In this document: piece after piece, positions 26,764-35,391 of the stretch | Position numbering within the stretch: position 1 is the first letter of the stretch | How the letters are laid out: each line of letters starts with the position of its first letter | Source: Mycobacterium gallinarum | GTDB lineage: Bacteria > Actinomycetota > Actinomycetes > Mycobacteriales > Mycobacteriaceae | DNA: 64,000 bases | Direction: 5' to 3' | Assembly: GCF_010726765.1 (NCBI RefSeq) | Contig: NZ_AP022601.1 | Span: 248,001-312,000 of the forward strand | Position numbers and translations under genes: made by a program | The notes under the pieces: generated by a model | Database searches by the model: none | What the model was told of the DNA's origin: nothing | What the model saw: the letters and a program-made list of their open reading frames with translations, nothing else

Positions 26764-27552
26764 TCACCATTGTCGAAGTTCGGCCACGGCACCGGACGGC
26801 CGGGGAGCCAGGGTCAGATACGGGATGAAGCTGCTGTTGCCGCAACGAAGTACGGAGTGCACGACGCCGACGAGGTGGTCGGCATCGACGAGCCCACCTT
26901 GCATGTACCCGTTGTCCATCCAGTAGTGGATCGCGTCTTCCATCGCCTTCGGATCCCAGGTCTTGTTGAACTCGGTCTGCGAGTCGCCTTCACCACCGAA
27001 GCAATCGCCGACCGCCAAGCGGGTGAAGCCGATGTTGGGATGTTCGACGCGCCACGCCTCGACGAGCTTGTCCAGCGCTGCCTTTGACACGGCGTAGGCG
27101 CCGAGCAACGGCCATGGCGACGAGTAGGAGGCGCTCAATGAGGACAGGTACACCGCCGACCCCGCGGCAGCTGCCAGGTGAGGTGCGGCGGCGGAGGTGA
27201 TGAGGGATGCGCCGGTCACGTTGGTGGCGAACAAGTTCGCCCACTGCTCCTCGTTGACATTCGCCAGCGGTGAGAGCAGGCCGACGCCGGTCGTGTACAC
27301 CAGCGCGTCGAGGCCTCCGAAGGTCTCGACGACCTCGGCGATCGCATTCCGGCAGGCGGCAGCGTCGGTGACGTCGCATGCCACAGCGAGCGCGCCGTCG
27401 CCCGCTTCTTTCGCTGCGTTCTCCAGCCGGTCACGTCGGCGGGCCAGGAAGGCGACGCGTACGCCCTTGCCGGCGAGGCCGATGCCGATGCACCGGCCCA
27501 ACCCCGCAGATGCACCGACGACGGCAACTCTCAGCGGTGGTGCGTCAGACAT
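26764..27552 (-). CDS. SDR-family oxidoreductase
   Basis: A 262-aa SDR with GASAGLG, the Ser segment YLSSLSAS and YAVSK. NNAG is replaced by TTGVG, and the region after YxxxK (WRVEHPNIGFTRLAVGDCFGGEG) is shared with the SDR at 38203-38964, marking a subfamily. SD AAGGAG precedes the ATG. It heads the SDR-ALDH-ADH operon and lies next to, but is separately transcribed from, the TetR gene at 27671. Confidence 0.85.
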   Translation of the reverse strand: MSDAPPLRVAVVGASAGLGRCIGIGLAGKGVRVAFLARRRDRLENAAKEAGDGALAVACDVTDAAACRNAIAEVVETFGGLDALVYTTGVGLLSPLANVNEEQWANLFATNVTGASLITSAAAPHLAAAAGSAVYLSSLSASYSSPWPLLGAYAVSKAALDKLVEAWRVEHPNIGFTRLAVGDCFGGEGDSQTEFNKTWDPKAMEDAIHYWMDNGYMQGGLVDADHLVGVVHSVLRCGNSSFIPYLTLAPRPSGAVAELRQW

Positions 27553-27670
27553 CGGATCTCCTTGAGCGAGGGCGAGAGCAAGATTATCAGTCAGGTAGAA
27601 GCATCATATTCAGTTAGTGGAAACCTAGATTTACACACCCGTCCGCGTGCGCGGTGGCTGACGCAGAACA

Positions 27671-28303
27671 CTATCGTCGCAGGACTTTTCGCGGCTCTAC
27701 CGCGAAGCTGAGCAGTAAACGGTCGAGGACCCTGGCGGCCCTCTCCCGCGCCTTGGTGGGCTTGTCGGCGTGCGCGACGAGGAGGGCGGCCTCCTCGACG
27801 GCCGCCACCAGGAGGTGGGTCAGTTCGCCGACGGGGTGGTCGTCGATGATGCCCTCGGCGATGGCCTTGGCCACCATCTCGTTGATCAGGGCGATGCTGT
27901 TGCCTTCCTCGATGGCGCGCAGCGTCTGCCAGCCCAGCACCACGGGACCGTCGATCAGCATCACGCGCTGCACCTCGGGTTCCAGCGCGGACTCGAGGAA
28001 TCCGCGCATTCCGCTTGATAGGACTTCCCATGCGTCGGCGCCCTGCGGGGGTGAAGCCAGCGAGCGCAGTGTCAGATCGCGCTCGACCTCCTCGAACACC
28101 GCGCGGAACAGTTCTGCCTTGTCCTTGAAGTGGTGGTAGAACGCGCCTCGGGTGCCAACCCCCGACCGGGTGACAAGGTCGCCGATGCTCGTGTCGAAGT
28201 ATCCCTTCTCGACGAACAGCGCACGGCCGGCGTCGACGAGATCGCGCCGGGTTTGGTCTCCGCGAGCACGGCGCTCGATATCGGTGCCACCACGCTTGGC
28301 CAT
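27671..28303 (-). CDS. TetR-family regulator, probable master repressor of the 28-34 kb block
   Basis: A 210-aa TetR protein. The HTH is clear (RRDLVDAGRALFVEKGYFDTSIGDLVTRSGVGTRGAFYHHFKDKAELF), followed by a ligand domain. Its promoter has TACGAT (28315-28310) exactly 6 nt before the ATG, so the mRNA is probably leaderless, and a 23-bp palindrome (28316-28338) abuts that -10. Related sequences lie in the substrate-binding-protein and P450 promoters. Autorepression and control of those genes is therefore inferred. The ligand is unknown. Confidence 0.88.
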   Translation of the reverse strand: MAKRGGTDIERRARGDQTRRDLVDAGRALFVEKGYFDTSIGDLVTRSGVGTRGAFYHHFKDKAELFRAVFEEVERDLTLRSLASPPQGADAWEVLSSGMRGFLESALEPEVQRVMLIDGPVVLGWQTLRAIEEGNSIALINEMVAKAIAEGIIDDHPVGELTHLLVAAVEEAALLVAHADKPTKARERAARVLDRLLLSFAVEPRKVLRR

Positions 28304-28315
28304 TCCGGCATCGTA

Positions 28316-28338
28316 GCAACATTCAGGATGAATGTTGC
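28316..28338. promoter_or_regulatory. TetR operator, copy 1 (autoregulatory)
   Basis: Perfect palindrome with 10-bp arms GCAACATTCA / TGAATGTTGC and a 3-bp centre. It occupies the spacer/-35 region of the TetR promoter directly upstream of the TACGAT -10. Its inner 21 bp (28317-28337) match the P450-promoter site at 31842-31862 at 17 of 21 positions. Confidence 0.75.
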
Positions 28339-28344
28339 AGGTCG

Positions 28345-29451
28345 TCAGCGCACGATCCCGATCACCGGCATGAGGCCGAGTTCATTGTGGGACTTGAACC
28401 CGGGCGGCGCGTCGCAGATGGAGGGAATCGCGTTCACCGGCTCCATTGCCGTCCACGCGTACCCGACGGCCCCCGGCTTGGCGGTGTCGCGAGCATGCTG
28501 GTTGCCGCGCAGGATCAATTCGGTGCCGGGGTCACCCTCGACCACTATCCGGTAGTGGTAATAGGGCTCCCAGTCAGGCTTGGGCTCGATCGCGTCGTGG
28601 TCGGTGAACGCGTACAGCTCGTGCAGGGTGATGAACGGCCTGCCGTCTACCCAAGCCGTCCAGAGGTGATGCTGGGACGCGACGGTCCCCGTCCTGATCA
28701 CACCCTTCAGGCCGGGCATGTCCATGTCGGCCGAGCCCTCGTACGGGATGTCACGGATGGCGAGGCCGAGTTCGACGTCCGTCGTGAACTTCTCGACGGT
28801 CTTGCCGAGACCTTCGACGACCATGGTCAGCGACTGCGCGAACAGCGACCATGCATCCGCGAACAGATTGCCCTTGGCGAACTCGTCTGGTGTCTTACCG
28901 AATCCCATCTCGTCGAGGTATTTCAAGGTGTCCTTGCTGAAATTCACCGCTTCGTAGATGTGGATGTGGTCGGTCTTGCCGACGATGCGGGCCAGCGTGA
29001 GCACCAGCAGGTCCGCGGCGTAGCCGGGATGGATGCCGCCGCCGTGGAAAGACGTCCCGCCCGCCTGGCACGCGGCTTCGATCTTGTCGATGTCCGCGCC
29101 GTTGGTTTCGGTTCTGTGCCACCAGGCGCCGCCGGATGCGACGACGCTTTTGCCGCCGCGCAGCAGCCGGCAGACCTCGTCGACGTCCGACCACAGCGGT
29201 GCGTAGAAGACGCAATCGGCGTCGAGCGCCTCGAGCGCGTCCTTGTCCGTTGTCGCGAGCACGCCGATGGGCCCGACACCGACCAGTTCACCCGCGTCCT
29301 TGCCGACCTTCTCCGGTCGATTGCAGAGCACGCCGACGATCTCGAAGGTCGGATTATTAGCCATATGGCGCAGTGCGAGCGTGCCCACATTGCCCATACC
29401 CCACTGGATGACGCGGTACCTCGTGGCGGTGGTGGTCGTGTCGGCAGCCAT
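28345..29451 (-). CDS. DapB-like NAD(P)-binding oxidoreductase (paralogue 1)
   Basis: A 368-aa protein of the family annotated as dihydrodipicolinate-reductase-like or NAD(P)H-dependent amine dehydrogenase-like. It starts with a Rossmann strand (YRVIQWGMGNVGTLALRHM), followed by LVGVGPIGVLATTD and FYAPLWSDVDEVCRLLRGGKSVVAS. The central GGGIHPGYAADLL and the C-terminal VNAIPSICDAPPGF are hallmarks shared by all five paralogues here. The reaction is not established. ATG 29451 is 7 nt after a TAGCCT -10. The nearest genes are the divergent substrate-binding protein and the TetR. Confidence 0.8.
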   Translation of the reverse strand: MAADTTTTATRYRVIQWGMGNVGTLALRHMANNPTFEIVGVLCNRPEKVGKDAGELVGVGPIGVLATTDKDALEALDADCVFYAPLWSDVDEVCRLLRGGKSVVASGGAWWHRTETNGADIDKIEAACQAGGTSFHGGGIHPGYAADLLVLTLARIVGKTDHIHIYEAVNFSKDTLKYLDEMGFGKTPDEFAKGNLFADAWSLFAQSLTMVVEGLGKTVEKFTTDVELGLAIRDIPYEGSADMDMPGLKGVIRTGTVASQHHLWTAWVDGRPFITLHELYAFTDHDAIEPKPDWEPYYHYRIVVEGDPGTELILRGNQHARDTAKPGAVGYAWTAMEPVNAIPSICDAPPGFKSHNELGLMPVIGIVR

Positions 29452-29524
29452 GGCCGCGAGGCTACCAACGGCTGGCAATCGGCATATGCGAATTCGTAAA
29501 CGCTGATTTCCGGCTCCCATTCGA

Positions 29525-29545
29525 CAACCTGCATGTTGTATGTTG
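29525..29545. promoter_or_regulatory. TetR operator, copy 2, with leaderless promoter
   Basis: This 21-bp site begins CAACCTGCATG and ends TATGTTG. It agrees with the site at 31842-31862 at 18 of 21 positions. The TATGTT inside it (29539-29544) is the -10, exactly 6 nt before the ATG at 29551, so a bound repressor would cover the -10 of a leaderless gene. Confidence 0.72.
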
Positions 29546-29550
29546 CCGGT

Positions 29551-30705
29551 ATGGGTGACCAAGAGGCTCGGGCATACGGATCGGTGGCACCGCTGAAAGT
29601 CGGCCTGCTCAACGACTATCCGACCAGGGCCGGAATCGACAACGACACCCTCGACAGCCTGCGGCTCGTCTTCGACGAGGCCGTCGCCGCCGGTCTCGTC
29701 GATCGGCCGATCGAGCTGATCGAACGCAACGTGATCGGTCTACCCAACGGCACCTACCAGGCCGTTGAGGACGGCTACGACGAGCTGGTCGCCGAGGGCT
29801 GCCTCGCCATCTTCGGGCCGTATGTCTCCGACAACGCCGTTCCGCTTGCCGCCCACGCCAACCGCGTTGCCAAGGTCCCCAACATCATCCTGTCGGGCTC
29901 GGAGGGCGCCTTGAGCGAATGGACATTCGCCCTGAACAACGGGTCGATGCCCGAGGAGCCCGTGATGCTCGCCGCAGTGATGCTCGGCGACGGCCGATCC
30001 CGAATCGCGATCGCGTACGAAGCGTCGCTCATCGGCAAGGAGTACCTCGCCTTCGCTGAAAAGGCATACTCGGCAGCGGGTTTGAAGGTCGTCACCACGG
30101 TCGCGATCCCGCAGGTCGAGGCCGATAAGGCCGAGGCGGTCAAAGAGTTGCGCGCCGCGGAGCCGGACGCTCTCGTGCACGTCGGGTTCGGCCATGGACT
30201 GTGGGGATTCTCGGATGCGCTTCTGGCGGCCGACTGGGATCCGCCTCGCTACACGACCACCGCGTTCGAGATGGCGCACATCAACGCGGAGTGGATGCAC
30301 CATCTGCGCGGGTGGATCGGACTCGACAGCTACGACGAGCGCAACGAGGTCGGGCAGGCGTTCCTCGATCGATTTGAAGCCCGTTACGGCCGTCGACCGG
30401 GGCAGTCGATGCCGGGTCTCTGCTACGACGTGGGGACGGTCATTGTGCGCGGGCTGGCGGCGGCGCGACCGTTGACCGGCGAAGGGGTCAAAGGCGGTAT
30501 CGAACAGGTGAAGCTCGTGCCGTCGGCCAGTGGCGCACCCGGCACCTTCCTGCGCTTCGGCCGCTTCATCCGGCAGGGTTGGCTCGGGTCTGACTACCTG
30601 ATCGCACGACGGATCCTGCCGGACGGCAGCGCACACGTGTTCCACTCGGCACCCAGCGACCACATCGCACGCGCGGTGGGCCTACCCGTTTTTGGTTCCG
30701 CCTAG
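29551..30705 (+). CDS. Type I periplasmic-binding-fold protein without signal peptide
   Basis: A 384-aa protein of the branched-chain amino-acid/amide substrate-binding family (Peripla_BP_6 type): VGLLNDYP, a lobe with IFGPYVSDNAVPLAAHANRVAKVP, then SRIAIAYEASLIGKEYLAFAEKAY. The N-terminus MGDQEARAYGSVAPLKVG has no signal peptide and no lipobox, and no transporter genes are nearby, so it is predicted cytosolic. It may sense or sequester a pathway ligand. ATG 29551 fits a leaderless promoter. Its last 24 bp overlap the end of a convergent DapB-like gene. Confidence 0.8.
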   Translation: MGDQEARAYGSVAPLKVGLLNDYPTRAGIDNDTLDSLRLVFDEAVAAGLVDRPIELIERNVIGLPNGTYQAVEDGYDELVAEGCLAIFGPYVSDNAVPLAAHANRVAKVPNIILSGSEGALSEWTFALNNGSMPEEPVMLAAVMLGDGRSRIAIAYEASLIGKEYLAFAEKAYSAAGLKVVTTVAIPQVEADKAEAVKELRAAEPDALVHVGFGHGLWGFSDALLAADWDPPRYTTTAFEMAHINAEWMHHLRGWIGLDSYDERNEVGQAFLDRFEARYGRRPGQSMPGLCYDVGTVIVRGLAAARPLTGEGVKGGIEQVKLVPSASGAPGTFLRFGRFIRQGWLGSDYLIARRILPDGSAHVFHSAPSDHIARAVGLPVFGSA

Positions 30706-31770
30706 CTGGATCGCACCGAACACCGGCGCCGTCACGACACCCGGCGGTGACGCGAGTACGTCGGGAATCGCTCGCAACGCGCCCATCGCGATCATGAGAT
30801 GGCCGGGCTGGGCATGCGTGCCATCTGCCGGCTTGTCGTCGAACCCGACGTCGAGCTGTAGTTCGAAACTCGGCTCGCCTTTGATGACGGCGCGGATCAG
30901 CGGCGCTTTCTGGCCCGGCGCCAGGGGTTTCAGCCCCCACTGCGGGAGGTCACGCGTCAGCACCCATTCCTCGTGGATCGCGAGCAGTGGCCGACCCGAC
31001 CAGTGGCCGACCCATGAGAACCGTTGTCCGACCACCGTTCCCGCCTCGATCGTGCCCGCCCGCACCTCGATGTCGCGGGGAAGCGTCGTGGCGTCCACGG
31101 ACACGTCGACGTGTGACAGCGTGATACCCAGAACATCCGCAGTGGCATTGAGCGCCTGCCGGTAGGCGAGGTCGAGCTTTTTGATGATCGGGGAGTCGGC
31201 GGAGACGTCTTCGGGTGGGCGGCCCATTCCCATGAGGTCGACGAGCATGGGCCTGCTGTCGACCGCCGACACATCGGTGGCCTCGTAGAGGTCGATGCGG
31301 TCGATCGTCTTGCTCAGCGCCGTCACCGTTGCCACCAGGCGTTCGAACATGAAGCCGGGATTCTCGCCCGCCGCATGGAAGCGTGAGCCGCCTGCGCGGC
31401 ACGCTTCGACGAAGGCGGTCTCGGTTTCGGCGCCGTAGGTGGGCAGGTGGTTGTACGAGGTGGTGGTGATGACGCTGATGCCTGCCCGAAGAAGCCGGCA
31501 GATGTCCTCGGCGTTGGTCTCGACGGCGTGCGCCTTACTCGCCGCGTGGATGACCACGTCGGGTCGCAGCGCGAAGATGTCCTCCTTGTCCGAGGTGGCC
31601 AGCACGCCGGTGGTAGGCGGCAGACCGCACAAGGCCCCGGCATCCTGCCCGGCCTTGGATGGGTCATACACCAGGACTCCCACCAGCTGATAATCAGGAT
31701 TCTCAATCAGTTCGGCCAGCGCGGCGCGTCCGACGGCGCCTGTCGCCCACTGAGCCACTCGAGTTGCCAA
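30682..31770 (-). CDS. DapB-like NAD(P)-binding oxidoreductase (paralogue 2)
   Basis: A 362-aa family member: RVAQWATGAVGRAALAELIENPDYQLVGVLVYDPSKAGQDAG at the start, GENPGFMFERLVATVTAL in the middle and MGALRAIPDVLASPPGVV at the end. It starts at TTG 31770 with AGGAG seven bases upstream; no ATG in frame fits. The promoter region is shared with the divergent P450 gene, which has tandem TetR-type operators. The reaction is unknown. Confidence 0.8.
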   Translation of the reverse strand: MATRVAQWATGAVGRAALAELIENPDYQLVGVLVYDPSKAGQDAGALCGLPPTTGVLATSDKEDIFALRPDVVIHAASKAHAVETNAEDICRLLRAGISVITTTSYNHLPTYGAETETAFVEACRAGGSRFHAAGENPGFMFERLVATVTALSKTIDRIDLYEATDVSAVDSRPMLVDLMGMGRPPEDVSADSPIIKKLDLAYRQALNATADVLGITLSHVDVSVDATTLPRDIEVRAGTIEAGTVVGQRFSWVGHWSGRPLLAIHEEWVLTRDLPQWGLKPLAPGQKAPLIRAVIKGEPSFELQLDVGFDDKPADGTHAQPGHLMIAMGALRAIPDVLASPPGVVTAPVFGAIQLGGTKNG

Positions 31771-31820
31771 TGGAACGCTCCTGGTTGCAGTTTCGCGATT
31801 GCCACGGTTGCATGTTTGAT

Positions 31821-31862
31821 CAACCTACATGATGTAGGTTTCAACCATCAGGTTGTATGTTG
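31821..31862. promoter_or_regulatory. TetR operators, copies 3 and 4 in tandem
   Basis: Two 21-bp elements lie back to back, 31821-31841 and 31842-31862, exactly two helical turns apart. The first contains the perfect palindrome AACCTACAT-G-ATGTAGGTT (31822-31840). The second contains CAACC-atca-GGTTG and the TATGTT -10 (31856-31861) of the P450 gene. They lie in the divergent P450/DapB-like promoter. Confidence 0.75.
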
Positions 31863-31893
31863 TCTGGGCGGATATATCTGGGAGGAGCCGCGC

Positions 31894-33141
31894 ATGGCCG
31901 AGCCGGCGACCAGGACAAGCCAGGAAGAACTCGAACAAAGCATCCGCGACGCGCAGAACAAATTCAATGAGGGCATGGGCGCCGACGGCGACGCGTCGCC
32001 TTATCCGATGCTCAAGGAGCTACGCGCGCAAAGCCCGGTGCACGCCGGCTGGCCCGAGATGGGAATGGTCGGCAACCCGGGTGATGGCCCGCAGACGTTC
32101 ACGGCGTACACCTTCGACACCGTCAAGGCGATCTTCACCGACAACATCACGTTCAGTACTCGCTGTTATGAGGACATCGTGCGGCCGCTCCAGGGGCCGA
32201 CAATCCTGGAGATGCAGGAACCCGAACACGCGATCTATCGCAAGTTGCACGAGTTCGCGTTCGCCCGGTCTTCTATGAAGCGATGGGACGCAGAACTCGT
32301 CGGACCGTTGGTGGACCGGACCATCGCAAAGTTCAAGGACGCCAAGCGCGCCGACCTCGTCGATGCGGTGTTCATGCCGATTCCGGTGCGGGTGATCGCC
32401 GCTCTGCTGGGGCTTCCGGACTCCGACGTGCTTCAGTTCCATCGGCTTGCCATCGACTTGCTGGGCTTTCGTGGGGACATGGACTGCGCGATGCGTGCGT
32501 CGGCGGAGATGAAGGAGTACTTCGTCGGGATCCTCGCCGATCGACGCAGGGAACCCCAGGACGACATGGTGTCGATCCTGGCCGCCTCCGAAGTCAACGG
32601 GGTGAAGATGACGGACGAGCAGATCTACGGCTTCATGCGCAACCTGTTACCCGCGGGTGCAGAGACGACGTCGCGTTCGACGGCCAGTTTGGCCATGGGG
32701 CTGCTGACCCACCCTGACCAGCTCGACGCGGTACGCGCGGACCGCAGCCTGTTACCGCAGGCGATCGAGGAAGGTATCCGATGGGAGACTCCGCTGCTGA
32801 ATTTCATGCGTGAGGTCACCTGTGACACCGAGGTGGGCGGAGTGCAGATCCCCAGGGGTGCGACGATGATGCTCAGCCTGGGCAGTGCCAACCACGACGA
32901 GACCCGCTGGGACGATCCGGAGAGGTTCGACATCTTCCGGGAACGTAAGCCGCACATCGGTTTTGCCCACGGTGCTCACGTGTGCCTGGGGATGCACCTG
33001 GCACGGCTGGAAACCTCGAAGATCTTCAACGCGCTGTTGGACGAACTGCCTGGATTGCGTCTCGACCCTGACGCACCGCCGCCGTACATCACCGGGACGA
33101 TGTTCCGCTCCCCGCCGCGCCTCGACGTGGTGTGGGACTGA
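31894..33141 (+). CDS. Cytochrome P450
   Basis: A 415-aa soluble bacterial P450. The I-helix has LLPAGAETTSRST, the K-helix EEGIRWE (ExxR), and the haem loop GFAHGAHVCLGMHLAR with the axial Cys. ATG 31894 follows GGAGGAG; the longer open frame upstream runs over the operator region. It is the first gene of a P450/DapB-like/esterase operon, so the three probably act on one substrate: hydroxylation, an NAD(P)-dependent step, and ester hydrolysis. Redox partners are not encoded nearby. Confidence 0.92.
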   Translation: MAEPATRTSQEELEQSIRDAQNKFNEGMGADGDASPYPMLKELRAQSPVHAGWPEMGMVGNPGDGPQTFTAYTFDTVKAIFTDNITFSTRCYEDIVRPLQGPTILEMQEPEHAIYRKLHEFAFARSSMKRWDAELVGPLVDRTIAKFKDAKRADLVDAVFMPIPVRVIAALLGLPDSDVLQFHRLAIDLLGFRGDMDCAMRASAEMKEYFVGILADRRREPQDDMVSILAASEVNGVKMTDEQIYGFMRNLLPAGAETTSRSTASLAMGLLTHPDQLDAVRADRSLLPQAIEEGIRWETPLLNFMREVTCDTEVGGVQIPRGATMMLSLGSANHDETRWDDPERFDIFRERKPHIGFAHGAHVCLGMHLARLETSKIFNALLDELPGLRLDPDAPPPYITGTMFRSPPRLDVVWD

Positions 33142-33154
33142 AGGGGGATTGCCC

Positions 33155-34204
33155 ATGACGCGGGTGATCCAGTGGGCGACGGGTATCACCGGGATGATGT
33201 CGCTGCGCCACGTGATCGGCAGGCCGGACCTCGATCTCGTCGCGGTGCGTGTCTACGACCCCGCCAAGGCAGGGGTCGACGCCGGCACGCTGTGCGGTCT
33301 CGATGAGGCCGGGGTCCTCACGTCCGATGACCGAGACGCCATCATCGCAGCCGATGCCGACATCGTCCTGTACATGGGCAAAGTGGAGACCGACACCGAA
33401 GGGTGCTTCGCCGACGTATGCGACCTGTTGGCGTCGGGCAAGAACGTGGTGGCGACCGGCAGCCGCTTCATTCATCCGCGCTCGTTGCACGAGTCACTCG
33501 CAGACGGGATCGAGAGTGCCTGTCGCATAGGTGGTTCCTCATTCTTGGGGCTCGGCTTGTATCCCGGCTTTTTCGGAGAATCGCTCGGCCCATTGCTATC
33601 CCGCCTCACTCAGCGGACAACGCACATCGGCGTGCGTGAGGTGCTCAACTACTCCACGTATGGCAGTCATGATCTGATCTTCAATGCGATGGGTTTCGGC
33701 CACCTGCCGGAGGACACGACTCCGTTGCTCAGCAATACCGATTACGCGGCCAGCGCGTGGATCGGCAGCGCCACGGTTCTCGCGCAGTCGTTGGGGCTGC
33801 AGATCCTGTCTGTCGAGGGGTTCCGCGAGGTCGCGACGACCCCGCGGACGTTGACGGTCGCAGCGGGTGAGATTCCCGCGGGGACCGTCGGCGCCATGCG
33901 ATTCGGCGTGACCGTCGATTGTGGTGAGACGAGGATGTCCGTTGAACATCTCACCCGCATGGCGGACGACCTGGCTCCCGACTGGCCCATCGAGATCGGT
34001 TACGAGGTCACGTTCGAGGGGGAGCCCAACATGCGGCTGCACCTCGTGATCGGTTCGCACGACGAGGATCACGCAGAGCAGGGCTGCCTGGCCACCGCGA
34101 TGCATGCGATCAACGCGATACCGTCGGTGATCGCTGCGCAGCCAGGGCTCTACGACCTCTCGACGATTGCGCCTTTCGTGGCGCACTGGACCAACCGCGC
34201 ATGA
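33155..34204 (+). CDS. DapB-like NAD(P)-binding oxidoreductase (paralogue 3)
   Basis: A 349-aa family member beginning MTRVIQWATGITGMMSLRHVIGRPDLDLVAVRVYDPAKAG, with GLGLYPGFFGESLGPLLSRL in the middle and MHAINAIPSVIAAQPGLYD near the end. ATG 33155 follows the P450 stop by 13 bp, and the stop overlaps the esterase start in ATGA. This tight link to a P450 is the best functional clue for the family: it may reduce or oxidise a P450 product. Confidence 0.82.
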   Translation: MTRVIQWATGITGMMSLRHVIGRPDLDLVAVRVYDPAKAGVDAGTLCGLDEAGVLTSDDRDAIIAADADIVLYMGKVETDTEGCFADVCDLLASGKNVVATGSRFIHPRSLHESLADGIESACRIGGSSFLGLGLYPGFFGESLGPLLSRLTQRTTHIGVREVLNYSTYGSHDLIFNAMGFGHLPEDTTPLLSNTDYAASAWIGSATVLAQSLGLQILSVEGFREVATTPRTLTVAAGEIPAGTVGAMRFGVTVDCGETRMSVEHLTRMADDLAPDWPIEIGYEVTFEGEPNMRLHLVIGSHDEDHAEQGCLATAMHAINAIPSVIAAQPGLYDLSTIAPFVAHWTNRA

Positions 34205-35391
34205 CTAGCCAGACCGGAGACTCCCGCGGGCGTCGGCCGAGAAGGGCCAAGCCGGGCGACTACCTCGTGGCGCTCAGCGCCGCCACGGCATCCGTGCCCG
34301 TCATCGGAAGGCATCTCGAACTGATCGGTGGATTCGCGGCGCTCGGCGTCGGCGGCCGACACTACCTGCCGGGCATTTTGACCGGGATCGCGCAGCCGCG
34401 TCTGAGTCCCCGCGCCGCGAAACGGCGTCGGGAGCAGCGTGCGTCGACACCGAGCGTCTTGAGCGAAGCGTTGTACGGCATCGTTGATCCAGCGGATCTG
34501 GATCAACCATGGCCATCGCACCCGAATGTCGCGCCTCTCTGGAAGGCGCGGGGGCAACGACGGTACGTGCACAGGTCGTCGGTCTGCTACGGCGACCACC
34601 CGCGCCAGCTGCTCGACGTATGGCGACTCGATGATTTACCGCGAGAGCCCGCCCCCGTCTTGATCTTCATTCCCGGTGGCGCTTGGGTTTTCGGACGTCG
34701 CGAGTTGCAGGGCCATGCGTTGATGGCTCATATGGCGCGGCGTGGGTGGGTGTGTTTATCCGTCGAGTACCGGACGAGTCCACACCACCGTTGGCCGCGC
34801 CAGATGCAAGATGTGACTGCAGCTGTCGCATGGGCAAGGGCGAATGCCGACCAGTTCGGCGGTGATCCCGACTTCCTTGCGGTAGCAGGGACTTCGGCCG
34901 GTGGTCACTTGGCGAGCCTGGTGGGATTGGCTTCCGACGCCGAGACTTCCGTCGACGCCGTGGTCAGCATCTATGGCCTCTACGACTGGCAGGACAGGTC
35001 CACCAGGGAACGCGATCACTTCATGCGGTTCCTCGAGCGGATCGTGGTCAAGCGGTCGCAGGCCCGACACCCCGAGGTCTTTCTCGCGGCCTCTCCGATC
35101 GACCAGACTCATGCATTGGCACCGCCGTTCCTGGTGGTCCATGGCAGCGCGGACGCGCTCATTCCCGTGGCGGAGGCACGTTCTTTCGTCGCGCGACTGC
35201 GAGCGGTATCGCGTGCAAAAGTCGGTTACATCGAGCTTCCAGGCCTCGGACACGGTTTCGACTTGATTGACGCGACCCACACTGCGCCCGTAATCGCCGC
35301 GATTGGCCGCTTCCTCACCCAGATCCACCGCGATCATGCCGCGGCACGGGTCGGTCGTCGGCGGCCGCGTCAGTTACCGAAACCGGTGTAG
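34201..35391 (+). CDS. Alpha/beta hydrolase, carboxylesterase type
   Basis: A 396-aa hydrolase. The oxyanion segment FIPGGAWVFG stands in for HGGG, the nucleophile elbow is GTSAGGHLAS, the acid is in HGSADALIP, and the catalytic His in GLGHGF. A 110-residue N-terminal extension resembles mycobacterial Lip-type esterases (BD-FAE/HSL-like). It starts in an ATGA overlap with the DapB-like gene and ends 22 bp inside a convergent DapB-like gene. An ester or lactone substrate from the same pathway is likely. Confidence 0.85.
   Translation: MTSQTGDSRGRRPRRAKPGDYLVALSAATASVPVIGRHLELIGGFAALGVGGRHYLPGILTGIAQPRLSPRAAKRRREQRASTPSVLSEALYGIVDPADLDQPWPSHPNVAPLWKARGQRRYVHRSSVCYGDHPRQLLDVWRLDDLPREPAPVLIFIPGGAWVFGRRELQGHALMAHMARRGWVCLSVEYRTSPHHRWPRQMQDVTAAVAWARANADQFGGDPDFLAVAGTSAGGHLASLVGLASDAETSVDAVVSIYGLYDWQDRSTRERDHFMRFLERIVVKRSQARHPEVFLAASPIDQTHALAPPFLVVHGSADALIPVAEARSFVARLRAVSRAKVGYIELPGLGHGFDLIDATHTAPVIAAIGRFLTQIHRDHAAARVGRRRPRQLPKPV

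Noticed and set aside
28387..29499. 370-aa plus-strand open frame
   Set aside because: It is antisense to a DapB-like gene that belongs to a five-member family; no independent evidence of coding.
31447..31893. Long N-terminal extension of the P450 at 31894
   Set aside because: It would translate the tandem operators and part of the antisense DapB-like gene; ATG 31894 has a strong ribosome site.
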